Source: Flavobacteriaceae bacterium (GTDB lineage: Bacteria > Bacteroidota > Bacteroidia > Flavobacteriales > Flavobacteriaceae). From it: a stretch of 64,000 nucleotides of DNA. A model generated the notes under the pieces. The model was given only the letters and a program-made list of their open reading frames with translations. It did no database searches and was not told where the DNA came from. The translations under genes were made by a program, and so were the position numbers. Each line of letters starts with the position of its first letter. Within the stretch, counting starts at the first letter, position 1. The stretch is taken from the NCBI GenBank assembly GCA_002694465.1, contig NZMG01000007.1, forward strand, positions 1-64,000. Reading direction: 5' to 3'. This document shows, one piece after another, positions 19,654-28,009 of this stretch.

Positions 19654-20467
19654 ATCCTTCTTTTTGAATTTCCACTTGATGAGGATAGGGTATTTCGATA
19701 CCTGCGGCATCTAAATCTTCTTTTATTGTAGGCAGTAGCGCAAACTGCGTGGGCCAGAAATATTCGTTCATCACTGAACAACGAACCGTAAAATCGATTG
19801 AGCTGTCATTCAAATTAACCAATTCTACTACAGGAGCAGGGTCTTCTAACACATGTTCTTGCTTTTTAATGGCTGCCATTAAAACCTCTTTTGTTTGTTT
19901 AATATCGGCATCATAGGAGACTCCTATAGTGAGTATAATTTTCTGAAATCCTTCAGCAGTATAATTGGTGATAGCTCCGTTAGAAAGGGCACCGTTAGGT
20001 ATAATAACCAATCTATTTTCTTTGGTTAACAACTTAGTTGTAAAGATTTCTATTTGCTTAACTGTACCTAATTCGCCTTGTGCCTGAATTACATCTCCAA
20101 GTTTAAAAGGCCTAAATATCATAATTAATACACCTCCTGCAAAATTGGAAAGCGACCCCTGTAGTGCTAATCCAACAGCCAATCCTGCAGCACCAAGTAC
20201 TGCAATAAATGAAGTGGACTCAATGCCTAATTGACTTAGCACAACAATAAAAAGCATTATTTTAAGCCCCCAAGAACTTAAGTTAAGTAAGAATTTTTCT
20301 AGTGTAGGATCAAAATCTTTTTTAACAAAAAATTTCCGCAATCCTTTAATTAATACTTTAATTACCCATAATCCAATGAGTAAAACGAGGAGTGCCGAAA
20401 TAATTTTAGGACCATATACAAAGAGTGCGTCTTTAGCCCATTCTAATGCCTTTTCACTTAATTCCAT
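19652..20467 (-). CDS. Small-conductance mechanosensitive channel (MscS family)
   Basis: Protein of 271 aa with three transmembrane helices (about 15-35, 60-80, 85-110). The pore-lining TM3 is rich in Gly/Ala (AAGLAVGLALQGSLSNFAGG), followed by the beta domain (FKLGDVIQAQGELGTVKQIEIFTT) and a C-terminal domain. It opens on membrane tension to release osmolytes after osmotic downshock. A second, only distantly similar MscS protein is encoded at 43872. Confidence 0.93.
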   Translation of the reverse strand: MELSEKALEWAKDALFVYGPKIISALLVLLIGLWVIKVLIKGLRKFFVKKDFDPTLEKFLLNLSSWGLKIMLFIVVLSQLGIESTSFIAVLGAAGLAVGLALQGSLSNFAGGVLIMIFRPFKLGDVIQAQGELGTVKQIEIFTTKLLTKENRLVIIPNGALSNGAITNYTAEGFQKIILTIGVSYDADIKQTKEVLMAAIKKQEHVLEDPAPVVELVNLNDSSIDFTVRCSVMNEYFWPTQFALLPTIKEDLDAAGIEIPYPHQVEIQKEG

Positions 20468-20574
20468 AAAATGTAATTTTTCACAAAACTACTAATATTG
20501 AATGGGGCTTCCTAAGATTTTTGATATGCTAACATTTGATTAACATAAATGAAATTTTTACCTATAATCTATAT

Positions 20575-20582
20575 TAACTTTG
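20575..20582 (+). promoter_or_regulatory. -7 element TAACTTTG of the ATP-grasp operon
   Basis: Exact TAnnTTTG match 58 bp before the ATG at 20641. The -33 side holds only a T-run (20555-20559), so the promoter is partial. Confidence 0.45.
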
Positions 20583-20640
20583 AAAAAGGGAAGCTGAATA
20601 TGTGATTATTATTATATTTAATTTTCTAAATAAATAATCA

Positions 20641-21669
20641 ATGAACGTTTGTTTTATAATGTATCCGTGGGCCGAAATGAATCCCGAAGACGATTCCACT
20701 TTGGCAATGATTCACGAGTTTGTAAAAAGAGGGCACGGAATGGCAATTACCACCCCAGCCAATTTAACCATTCGAGATAGTGTGGCCTATGCTTTTTGCA
20801 GGTGTGTTACCCGAAAAGATAAAATACCCAACTCATTAAAATCCTTTCATAGTAAAACAGAATTTTACGATGAAATGTTGCCCCTAGCTGGTTTTGATGT
20901 CATTGTGTTGCGTAGTAATCCTCCCTTGGATATGATTATGCTTAACTTCTTGGACAGTGTAAAAGATGATGTGTTTATCATGAATGATTTAGACGGAATC
21001 CGTAGAGCCAACAATAAGCTTTACACCGCTGTTTTTGAAGATGAAGACAACGAAATAATACCAAAAACGCACGTTACAAAGAACAAGGAATATCTAAAAA
21101 AGATAATTAAGGAAGGGCCCGAAAAAATGATTTTGAAACCTCTCAATGGTTTTGGCGGGTCTGGGGTTATCCTCCTTGAAAGGAATGCTATGAAGAGTAT
21201 AAACTCTTTACTTGATTTTTACATTGATAATAAAGATGGTACCTCAAACTATGTGATTTTACAAGACTATATCGAAGGGGCAGACCAAGGGGATGTGCGA
21301 ATTTTGTTACTAAACGGAAGACCCATTGGCGCCATGCGCCGAGTTCCGGGAGAAGAAGACCACCGTTCTAATGTGAGTGCGGGTGGACGTGTTGTAAAAC
21401 ATACACTCACTTCTCAAGAAAAAGAGTTGTGTAGAAAAATTGGTCCAAAATTAGTAAAGGACGGGTTATATTTTGTAGGGATTGATGTTATTAACGGAAT
21501 GCTCGTAGAGGTAAATGTGATGTCCCCTGGAGGAATTACTTATATGAATCGAGTATATAAAACTCGTATTCAAGAAAAGATTATCGACTTTGTGGAAGAT
21601 AAGGTCCTTCAGCGTGTAACCGCCTTTGAAAGAAGAAAAAAACTTCGTAAACATGTCGATGATGCTTAA
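20641..21669 (+). CDS. Glutathione synthetase-like ATP-grasp ligase
   Basis: Protein of 342 aa with the GshB layout: N-terminal domain, ATP-grasp domain with the glycine-rich lid (KPLNGFGGSGVILL), RRVPGEEDHRSNVSAGG, and the metal-binding end VEVNVMSPGGI. GshB joins gamma-glutamylcysteine and glycine, but no gamma-glutamylcysteine ligase is nearby. The two genes downstream (N-formylglutamate amidohydrolase, DUF1704 metalloprotease) form a recurring set with such ligases, so the substrate may be another peptide or a protein tail. First gene of a three-gene operon. Confidence 0.85.
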   Translation: MNVCFIMYPWAEMNPEDDSTLAMIHEFVKRGHGMAITTPANLTIRDSVAYAFCRCVTRKDKIPNSLKSFHSKTEFYDEMLPLAGFDVIVLRSNPPLDMIMLNFLDSVKDDVFIMNDLDGIRRANNKLYTAVFEDEDNEIIPKTHVTKNKEYLKKIIKEGPEKMILKPLNGFGGSGVILLERNAMKSINSLLDFYIDNKDGTSNYVILQDYIEGADQGDVRILLLNGRPIGAMRRVPGEEDHRSNVSAGGRVVKHTLTSQEKELCRKIGPKLVKDGLYFVGIDVINGMLVEVNVMSPGGITYMNRVYKTRIQEKIIDFVEDKVLQRVTAFERRKKLRKHVDDA

Positions 21670-21696
21670 ACAACTCTACACTTCAAAAAATAGGAT

Positions 21697-22527
21697 ATGG
21701 AACGTCTTTCAGTAGATAACATCATCAAAAAAATTGAAAAAGAAGAACTGTTTGAAGCTGTTTCAGAAGATTATTCTTTTACGTTAAAAATTGATAAATA
21801 CACTCACTATGTCTGTGGAGCAGTACACGATGGGACACAATTCCGAAGAGAGCTTTGGGATAATTGTCTTCATACTCAATACGATCGTTGGTTTGAAGAA
21901 GACCCTTGTACTAAAGAGTTTGTAAAATCCCATCCTATTGTTATTGCGGGTTGTGACAGCCGCTTTGAATACGACCTAAACCGTGATTCCGAAAATGCAG
22001 TTTTTGAAACGGCTTGGGGAAAACAATTATGGAAAACCCCACTTCCTAAAGAACAACACTATAAAAGTCTTGAAAAGCACACTAATTTTTACCGTGTTGT
22101 AAAAGCATTAATTGCGAAACTTGAAGAAAAGTTTGGTGTAGTAGTGGTGTATGATATACATAGTTATAATTGGAGACGTTGGGATAGGGAAGTACCCGTA
22201 ATTAATTTAGGAACATCGAATATTGATAATGACCGTTTTGGTAAGCTAGTTGAGAATTGGAGGGTTTCTTTATCAGAATTACAATTGCCATATACTAACG
22301 AAACTACATCCAAAATAAATGATACCTTTTTTGGGAATGGATATTTTCTAAAATTTATTACACAAAACTTTCAAAATACCTTAGTTTTGGCGACTGAGTT
22401 TAAAAAGATATACTGCGATGAACTGAATCAAATTGTTTTTCCTGAAGTCCTTTCGGCGATTGAAGAACAATTAAGGGAAAAAATTCCTGCACACGCAGAA
22501 GCCTTCTACATTGCACACAGAAAATAA
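21697..22527 (+). CDS. N-formylglutamate amidohydrolase family protein
   Basis: Protein of 276 aa. The family is known from HutG-type enzymes that hydrolyse N-formyl-L-glutamate. Supporting motifs are a conserved GTSNIDND and an aspartate/histidine pair VVVYDIHSYNWRR that matches the metal site (DxHS). No histidine-degradation genes are nearby, so a role in histidine catabolism is unlikely; it sits between an ATP-grasp ligase and a DUF1704 protease and probably hydrolyses a related amide. It starts 27 bp after the ligase and ends 1 bp before the next ATG. Confidence 0.83.
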   Translation: MERLSVDNIIKKIEKEELFEAVSEDYSFTLKIDKYTHYVCGAVHDGTQFRRELWDNCLHTQYDRWFEEDPCTKEFVKSHPIVIAGCDSRFEYDLNRDSENAVFETAWGKQLWKTPLPKEQHYKSLEKHTNFYRVVKALIAKLEEKFGVVVVYDIHSYNWRRWDREVPVINLGTSNIDNDRFGKLVENWRVSLSELQLPYTNETTSKINDTFFGNGYFLKFITQNFQNTLVLATEFKKIYCDELNQIVFPEVLSAIEEQLREKIPAHAEAFYIAHRK

Positions 22528-22528
22528 T

Positions 22529-23692
22529 ATGATTGCGACAAAAGACCTTTCTAAAACGTATCCAAATTTATTTAAAATTGATGCCGAATTGCATCGATTG
22601 GTTCAAAAAATTGAATTACTCGATTATATCAATCCTACCAATATAGAGCGACAAAAAAAGGAATTTTTTGCATCAAAATATAATATCAATCCTACCTTTA
22701 AATACCGAAAAATTGACTTTAACGCTCACAAACTTCAGCAAGCGTTATTTTCACAAGATATAGATACTATAAAAGATGAAGAAACCCGGAACTTTTATCG
22801 CGATGTTATCTATGATTATTCGGGATTAATTCAGTGTATTGAAACCATTGGGAAAGGAAAACGTTTTTATTTCAACGGACTTAAATCTTTTGGAACACCT
22901 ACCGAAAAAGATGTGGCGAACGCCCAGTTTATTCTTCATTTTAAAGATGAATCCTTTAATGAGGAAATGTTTCCTGTTTTTAATGTGGAAGAAGCTCAAA
23001 ACTACTTTATTGAGTTTTCCAAGAAATTCAATTTTAATTACAGCGTAAAGCTTTCCAATAAAATATCGGCTGCAGCGATGGTTCAAAACAACACGCAGAC
23101 TTTATTTTTAAAGAAAAACCATCGTTTTAGTCCCAATCAGTTAAAAGTCCTAGCCAATCACGAAATAGGAGTGCATATGGTGACTACCTTTAATGGAATG
23201 AGCCATACATTGAAAATTTTTCACAATGGCTTTCCCAAAAATGTAGAAACTCAAGAAGGATTGGCGGTTTTTAGCGAATATATGAGCGGTTGTTTAACGT
23301 TGTATCGTTTAAAAGAGCTTTCATACCGAGTCATTGCGGCAGATAGCCTTAGAAAAGGCTTCGAATTTAGAGAAACCTTCGACTTGCTTCACAATCAATA
23401 TAAATTAAATAGGGAGGAAGCTTTTAATATTTGCCTTCGCGCTTTTAGAGGGGGCGGGTTTACAAAAGATTATACCTATCTCACAGGGTTAAAAAAGGTA
23501 TATAATTATCATCAGAAAAAGGAAGACTTAAACATTTTGCTTTCTGGAAAGGTAAATATTTCGAATGTGGGCTTAATTAAAAAATGGAAAGACTGGGGAA
23601 TGATTTCTGAAAATCCCTATCGTAATTTTGCCTTTGATAGTAATAATAATCAGAGCAAAACCATTGAGTTTATCCTTGAGAATTTGAAATAA
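22529..23692 (+). CDS. DUF1704 / QEGLA-motif metalloprotease-like protein
   Basis: Protein of 387 aa of the family annotated as flavohemoglobin expression-modulating QEGLA motif protein. The zinc site is visible: HEIGVH (H211, E212, H216) and TQEGLAVFSEY (E243). Eukaryotic relatives (MATCAP) are tyrosine/tail carboxypeptidases, so C-terminal peptide trimming is a reasonable guess. The ATG at 22529, one base after the previous stop, is preferred over an upstream in-frame TTG at 22511 that overlaps the preceding gene. Last gene of the operon, with a terminator right after the stop. Confidence 0.85.
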   Translation: MIATKDLSKTYPNLFKIDAELHRLVQKIELLDYINPTNIERQKKEFFASKYNINPTFKYRKIDFNAHKLQQALFSQDIDTIKDEETRNFYRDVIYDYSGLIQCIETIGKGKRFYFNGLKSFGTPTEKDVANAQFILHFKDESFNEEMFPVFNVEEAQNYFIEFSKKFNFNYSVKLSNKISAAAMVQNNTQTLFLKKNHRFSPNQLKVLANHEIGVHMVTTFNGMSHTLKIFHNGFPKNVETQEGLAVFSEYMSGCLTLYRLKELSYRVIAADSLRKGFEFRETFDLLHNQYKLNREEAFNICLRAFRGGGFTKDYTYLTGLKKVYNYHQKKEDLNILLSGKVNISNVGLIKKWKDWGMISENPYRNFAFDSNNNQSKTIEFILENLK

Positions 23693-23720
23693 AAAAAGCC
23701 TCATTATAGAGGCTTTTATT
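23692..23720. terminator. Bidirectional terminator
   Basis: AAAAAAAGCCTC - ATTAT - AGAGGCTTTTATTT between the convergent DUF1704 and methyltransferase genes. Confidence 0.88.
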
Positions 23721-23735
23721 TGAAAGAATCTTTTT

Positions 23736-24476
23736 TTAAATCAGTTTCCGCTTCTTCAATACTTTAAGTATTAGATATACCACCGAAGCAATAATACCTG
23801 CGTAGAACCAAAAGTCCATATTGAATACAAATTCTTTATTCACAATAAAATCACCTACCATTTCAAAGAACCAAAAAAGAAGGAAGATGGCTGCGATTCC
23901 ATTTTTCTCTTGACGAATTACTTTTCGTAAATTAAAGGATCTATTAGAAGCTTTGTAGTTTTTAAAACTAGGGAAAAAAGGAGGCACTTTTTCTGAATAC
24001 TTTACATAGGCATCTTCAAACTTGGTTCTCAAGAAAGCCTCTTCAGCAAAACAAATACGTAGATAATAATAGCTGTAATAAAAGAATACAAAAGCTACTA
24101 AAAACCAAAAGGACGCGGTTAACATCGCTATTCCCAACCACATAAAGAAGTTTCCTAAATACAACGGATGTCTAACAATCGAATAGATCCCGGTAGTATT
24201 GATTTCATCTGCAATTTGTCCTTCGTGAGTATTTCTACCCGAAGTATTTTCGGCAGCATAGCCTATAGTGAAAACTCTTATAAAAAATCCTAATAAACTA
24301 ACGCCTAAACATATGTATTTATAGGTTTCGGTATATAAAAAGTCGCAATACGCGTCTGGATTTAGTTTAAAATAGGCAAAAACAGCCAATCCTACCACCA
24401 ATATAATAAGGGGTAAAAAACTTCTGTATCTAAATAAAAAATCGCCTTGGGTTTTTAATTCTTCGCGTAAAGCCAT
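23736..24476 (-). CDS. ICMT/PEMT-type membrane methyltransferase
   Basis: Polytopic membrane protein of 246 aa with about five helices. The diagnostic motif is TTGIYSIVRHPLYLGNFFMWLG, the SAM-binding helix hairpin of isoprenylcysteine carboxyl methyltransferase-like proteins, followed by FAEEAFLRTKFEDAYVKYSEKVPPF near the membrane. Bacterial members methylate lipids or lipid A phosphates (for example LmtA) or unknown substrates. Bacteria lack prenylated proteins, so the substrate remains open. Divergence from DUF1704 is convergent, with a shared terminator. Confidence 0.82.
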   Translation of the reverse strand: MALREELKTQGDFLFRYRSFLPLIILVVGLAVFAYFKLNPDAYCDFLYTETYKYICLGVSLLGFFIRVFTIGYAAENTSGRNTHEGQIADEINTTGIYSIVRHPLYLGNFFMWLGIAMLTASFWFLVAFVFFYYSYYYLRICFAEEAFLRTKFEDAYVKYSEKVPPFFPSFKNYKASNRSFNLRKVIRQEKNGIAAIFLLFWFFEMVGDFIVNKEFVFNMDFWFYAGIIASVVYLILKVLKKRKLI

Positions 24477-24537
24477 AATTGGGTTGGGTTATGGCGCAAA
24501 GATAGTATAAATCTATAATTAGGAAACTAATTAAGGA

Positions 24538-24945
24538 CTATAAGAACTTTTCCTTGAGTTCTGGAGTAGGAATCATACAACTATCCTTTTTACCATACCA
24601 CTTATAGCGATTTTTAGCAATATAGTCATACACCCAATTTCTTATAGAGTTTGGGATAATAATAAAACCATAGAGTAGAGGGTAGCCTTTATTTAAGTAT
24701 TTGGCGATACGAAGTGCTGCAGAAGACTTTACGAAGGCCTTTTGATTGTCAATTAAAATGATAGAATCTGTTATGGAAGTATCAATTCCATATTTTTGGA
24801 TTAGGGAAGCACCAACATCACTTTGTAAGGCGGCAAACTTAAATTTGTTCTTCGGGTCGTGTGTAATAATAAAGTTTACCGAGCTATTACAAAGATTACA
24901 AACCCCGTCAAATAGTATGATTTTATATAAATTTTCGTCTTTCAT
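24538..24945 (-). CDS. DCC-family thiol-disulfide oxidoreductase (DUF393)
   Basis: Protein of 135 aa with the family hallmark FDGVCNLCNSSV near the N-terminus (D-x-x-C-x-x-C, a thioredoxin-like active site) and the ALRIAKYL / WVYDYIAKNRYKWYGK segments. The family is thought to act in thiol-disulphide exchange; substrates are unknown. Its ATG directly abuts the stop codon of mutS2, so the two genes are co-transcribed. Confidence 0.9.
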   Translation of the reverse strand: MKDENLYKIILFDGVCNLCNSSVNFIITHDPKNKFKFAALQSDVGASLIQKYGIDTSITDSIILIDNQKAFVKSSAALRIAKYLNKGYPLLYGFIIIPNSIRNWVYDYIAKNRYKWYGKKDSCMIPTPELKEKFL

Positions 24946-27105
24946 TTAAACTTTTTCAAGTTCTTCTAGGCTTACATTAGTGGTAAACATACCATAATTT
25001 ACAATGGCTTTTTTCTTTTCTATGGTGTCGATAGTGCCAATAGCTCTTCCATCTATCATCCTAACTCTGTCGCCAATTTTAAGTATAACTTTCGGTGGTG
25101 GCGGAGGTAATTTGGCAGCAGCTTCTTTTTCTTTCTTTTTTCGTTTCCGAATGCCCTCCACTTTACGCTCAACTTCCTTTAAGACTTTTTTCTCTTTTAT
25201 TTTTTCAACTTTTTTTGCTTTGGGAGCCACTTTCTTTCGCTTCACATTTTCCTGAAGCACCAACTTCATCAACTCGTCAATAAGTTCTCGTTTGTTTTTA
25301 TTGTTGAAATACTTTTCAGAAAGAATATCGAAGCGTTTTCCTAAGGAAATAAGTTTCTGATTGGCATCAAACAACTCTTGGTAACTTTCTAATTTCTGCT
25401 GAATTTTAGCATTGGTTTGTTCCAATTGTTTGCTTTCCTCTTTAGCCTTTTCCTCTTCTGTTTTTAAAGAGGCAGACGTTTTTCGAAGGTTAGAACGCTC
25501 TTTTTGAAGATTGGCAATGGTCTTATCAAAACGAACCTTTCCACGTTCAATCTTTTTCTTTGCCTTATTTATTAAACTATAGGGAATACCGTTTTTTTGA
25601 GCGACTTCAAACGTAAAGGAACTTCCTGCTTCCCCCAAGTGCAGATGGTACAAAGGCTCCAAGCTTCGGCTGTCAAACTGCATATTGGCATTGGTAGCAA
25701 AAGGGAGTTCGTTTGCTAAAAGCTTTAAATTGGAATAATGGGTCGTAATAATTCCGAAGGCTTCTCTTTCATAAAACACTTCCAAAAAGGTTTCGGCCAA
25801 TGCGCCTCCCAATTCAGGGTCACTTCCGGTACCAAATTCATCAATTAAAAAGAGGGTGTTTTTATTGCACTTCTTTAGAAACTGGTTCATCTGTTTTAAA
25901 CGATAACTATAGGTGCTTAAATGATTTTCGATGGATTGATTATCGCCTATGTCGGTTAAAACTCTATCAAACAAACATATCTCGCTATACGGGTCTACAG
26001 GAATCAACAGTCCACATTGAAACATAAGTTGCAGTAACCCTACCGTTTTAAGTGTAATACTTTTTCCCCCCGCATTAGGCCCCGAAATAACTATGATTCT
26101 ATTTTCTGAATGAAGCGTAATCGATTGCGGATAGGTTTTCTTTTTTTTCTTTTTGTTGGAACGTAATAATAGTGGGTGATACGCATTCTTTAATTGAAGA
26201 TTCCGATCTTTGGAGAATAAGGGAAGTACGCCATTAATTTCTAAAGCGTATTTCGATTTGGCATGCCAAACGTCGATTTGAATTAGATATTCCTGATAGC
26301 TTACCAATAGTGGCTTGTAGGGGCGAATATATTGTGTAAGTGCCTTTAAAATGCGATTAACTTCTTCGGTTTCTTCGTAATATAAATTACTAAGTTCATT
26401 GGCATACTCTAAGGTTTCTTGTGGTTCGATATAAACAATACTTCCTGTTTTAGATTGCCCCAAAACAGCCCCTTTTACTTTTCTTCGGTGCATTGCCTTT
26501 ACCGCTAAAACACGTCTATTTTCCATCACAGACTCCTTTATTTCATCTAGATAATCTGCTTGTGCATACCGACTTAATGCACGACTAAAGGAAGTACTCA
26601 CTTGGGTTTTTACTTGCTGAAGTCGTTTTCGTATGTCAAAAAGGGCAGGAGAGGCATCATCTTTTACTTCTCCATATTTATCTAATATGTTCTGAATGGC
26701 TTCAGAAATGAGAGAAGTATAATTAATAGTGGTGGCGTATGATTGTAAATGGGTGTAAAACTCTTCGTATTTTTTAAAGAATTTTAGGAGTTCTTTTGTG
26801 GTTTCTGTGACCGAAAGAATCCTTCTAAAGCCTGAAGCTTCAATCACACTATTCTCAATTTCTAAAAGACGTAATTCCTTGGTAATGGCTTCAAATCCAT
26901 GATTGGGAATACGATTATCATTCTCAAAAGAAGCGGTAAATTCTTTAACTCGTTGTAATTCGGGTAAAATAGCATCCTCTTCGGAATAGGGAAGAATTTC
27001 CAATACTTTGTCTTTACCCATTTCGGTTATACAAAATGCGGCAATCTGTTCCAATACAGTGGGAAACTCTAAATCCTTAAGCGTATTCTTCTGAATCTTA
27101 ATCAT
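24946..27105 (-). CDS. mutS2: MutS2-family ATPase without Smr domain
   Basis: Protein of 719 aa. It has the MutS core and ATPase domains: Walker A GPNAGGKSITLKT (about 338-350), Walker B FLIDEFGTGSDP (about 420-431), and ITTHYSNLK. A long coiled coil follows (about 510-600), then a Lys-rich linker (KKVEKIKEKK..., about 630-675) and a short KOW-like barrel (KIGDRVRMIDGRAIGTIDTI). MutS2 proteins usually end in an Smr nuclease domain (about 780 aa); none is present. MutS2 acts on branched DNA or collided ribosomes rather than in mismatch repair; loss of Smr means loss of its own endonuclease. Confidence 0.9.
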   Translation of the reverse strand: MIKIQKNTLKDLEFPTVLEQIAAFCITEMGKDKVLEILPYSEEDAILPELQRVKEFTASFENDNRIPNHGFEAITKELRLLEIENSVIEASGFRRILSVTETTKELLKFFKKYEEFYTHLQSYATTINYTSLISEAIQNILDKYGEVKDDASPALFDIRKRLQQVKTQVSTSFSRALSRYAQADYLDEIKESVMENRRVLAVKAMHRRKVKGAVLGQSKTGSIVYIEPQETLEYANELSNLYYEETEEVNRILKALTQYIRPYKPLLVSYQEYLIQIDVWHAKSKYALEINGVLPLFSKDRNLQLKNAYHPLLLRSNKKKKKKTYPQSITLHSENRIIVISGPNAGGKSITLKTVGLLQLMFQCGLLIPVDPYSEICLFDRVLTDIGDNQSIENHLSTYSYRLKQMNQFLKKCNKNTLFLIDEFGTGSDPELGGALAETFLEVFYEREAFGIITTHYSNLKLLANELPFATNANMQFDSRSLEPLYHLHLGEAGSSFTFEVAQKNGIPYSLINKAKKKIERGKVRFDKTIANLQKERSNLRKTSASLKTEEEKAKEESKQLEQTNAKIQQKLESYQELFDANQKLISLGKRFDILSEKYFNNKNKRELIDELMKLVLQENVKRKKVAPKAKKVEKIKEKKVLKEVERKVEGIRKRKKKEKEAAAKLPPPPPKVILKIGDRVRMIDGRAIGTIDTIEKKKAIVNYGMFTTNVSLEELEKV

Positions 27106-27175
27106 AATAATTCCCGCTACAGCGGGAAAGGTGTCTTATTATATTCTTACTTTTATCCCTACAAAAGTACGAATA

Positions 27176-27841
27176 ATGACCGTAAAAATTGAACATTCTT
27201 GGCAAGTCCAATTAAAAGAGGAATTTGAAAAACCCTATTTTAAAGATTTAGTCAATTTTGTAAAAACTGAATACCAATCCAATCCGTGTTATCCTCCAGG
27301 GAGTCAAATATTTTCAGCGTTTAATCACACTCCATTCACGGGAGTAAAAGTGGTTATTATTGGTCAAGATCCTTATCACGGGCCTGGGCAGGCGCACGGA
27401 TTGTGTTTTTCAGTTCCTGAAGGGATTGCACAACCTCCCTCATTACAAAATATCTTTAAAGAAATTGCTTCCGATTTAAATTTACCAATTCCAGTGAGTG
27501 GAAATTTGGAGCGCTGGGCAGATCAAGGGGTGTTGTTGTTAAATGCCACGTTAACCGTGCGAGCCCATCAAGCGGGGAGTCATCAAAATAAAGGTTGGGA
27601 GCAATTTACCGATGCAGTTATTTCAAAACTTTCAGAAAATAGGGAAGGGTTAGTTTTTCTTTTATGGGGAGGATATGCCAAAAAGAAAGGAAGTTTTATC
27701 AATAGAGAAAAACACTTGGTGTTAACAAGCGGGCATCCGTCACCACTAAGCGCCAATCGAGGATTGTGGTTTGGTAATAAACATTTTAGTAAAACGAACA
27801 AGAACCTTGTCAGTAAAGGTTTTAAAGAAATTAACTGGTAG
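27176..27841 (+). CDS. ung: Uracil-DNA glycosylase
   Basis: Family 1 enzyme of 221 aa that removes uracil from DNA at the start of base excision repair. The water-activating loop GQDPYHGPGQAHG contains catalytic D65. The HPSPLSANRG motif (Leu intercalation loop) is near the C-terminus. The ATG at 27176 gives the family's usual length; an upstream GTG at 27131 would add an unlikely hydrophobic extension that overlaps the promoter region. Divergent from mutS2. Confidence 0.97.
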   Translation: MTVKIEHSWQVQLKEEFEKPYFKDLVNFVKTEYQSNPCYPPGSQIFSAFNHTPFTGVKVVIIGQDPYHGPGQAHGLCFSVPEGIAQPPSLQNIFKEIASDLNLPIPVSGNLERWADQGVLLLNATLTVRAHQAGSHQNKGWEQFTDAVISKLSENREGLVFLLWGGYAKKKGSFINREKHLVLTSGHPSPLSANRGLWFGNKHFSKTNKNLVSKGFKEINW

Positions 27842-27845
27842 AATA

Positions 27846-27953
27846 CTATTCCTCTTCAGGAATCTCAGGTTCGGTAGAATCATTACAACTAAATTGCAAC
27901 AACAAGAAGTTTGTAACTAAAAGTGCCCCCAAAACAATTAAAAAAGTTACCAT
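27846..27953 (-). CDS. 35-residue single-helix membrane microprotein
   Basis: Short frame (35 codons plus stop). It encodes MVTFLIVLGALLVTNFLLLQ as a clear transmembrane helix, then FSCNDSTEPEIPEEE, a Cys followed by an acidic tail. It lies 56 bp after the stop of the binding-protein gene on the same strand and fills most of the space to the ung stop. A lipobox is poor (Q at -3), so a membrane anchor with the acidic tail on one side is likelier than a lipoprotein. The hydrophobic-then-acidic pattern supports real coding; function unknown. Confidence 0.6.
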   Translation of the reverse strand: MVTFLIVLGALLVTNFLLLQFSCNDSTEPEIPEEE

Positions 27954-28009
27954 AATATACTTAAATTACACTTGTAAGATGCTGGGTTGTGTATAGGGTT
28001 GCGTATTTC

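Noticed and set aside
27131..27175. Upstream GTG as start of uracil-DNA glycosylase
   Set aside because: Would add 15 residues unlike the family and cover the promoter; ATG at 27176 gives standard length.
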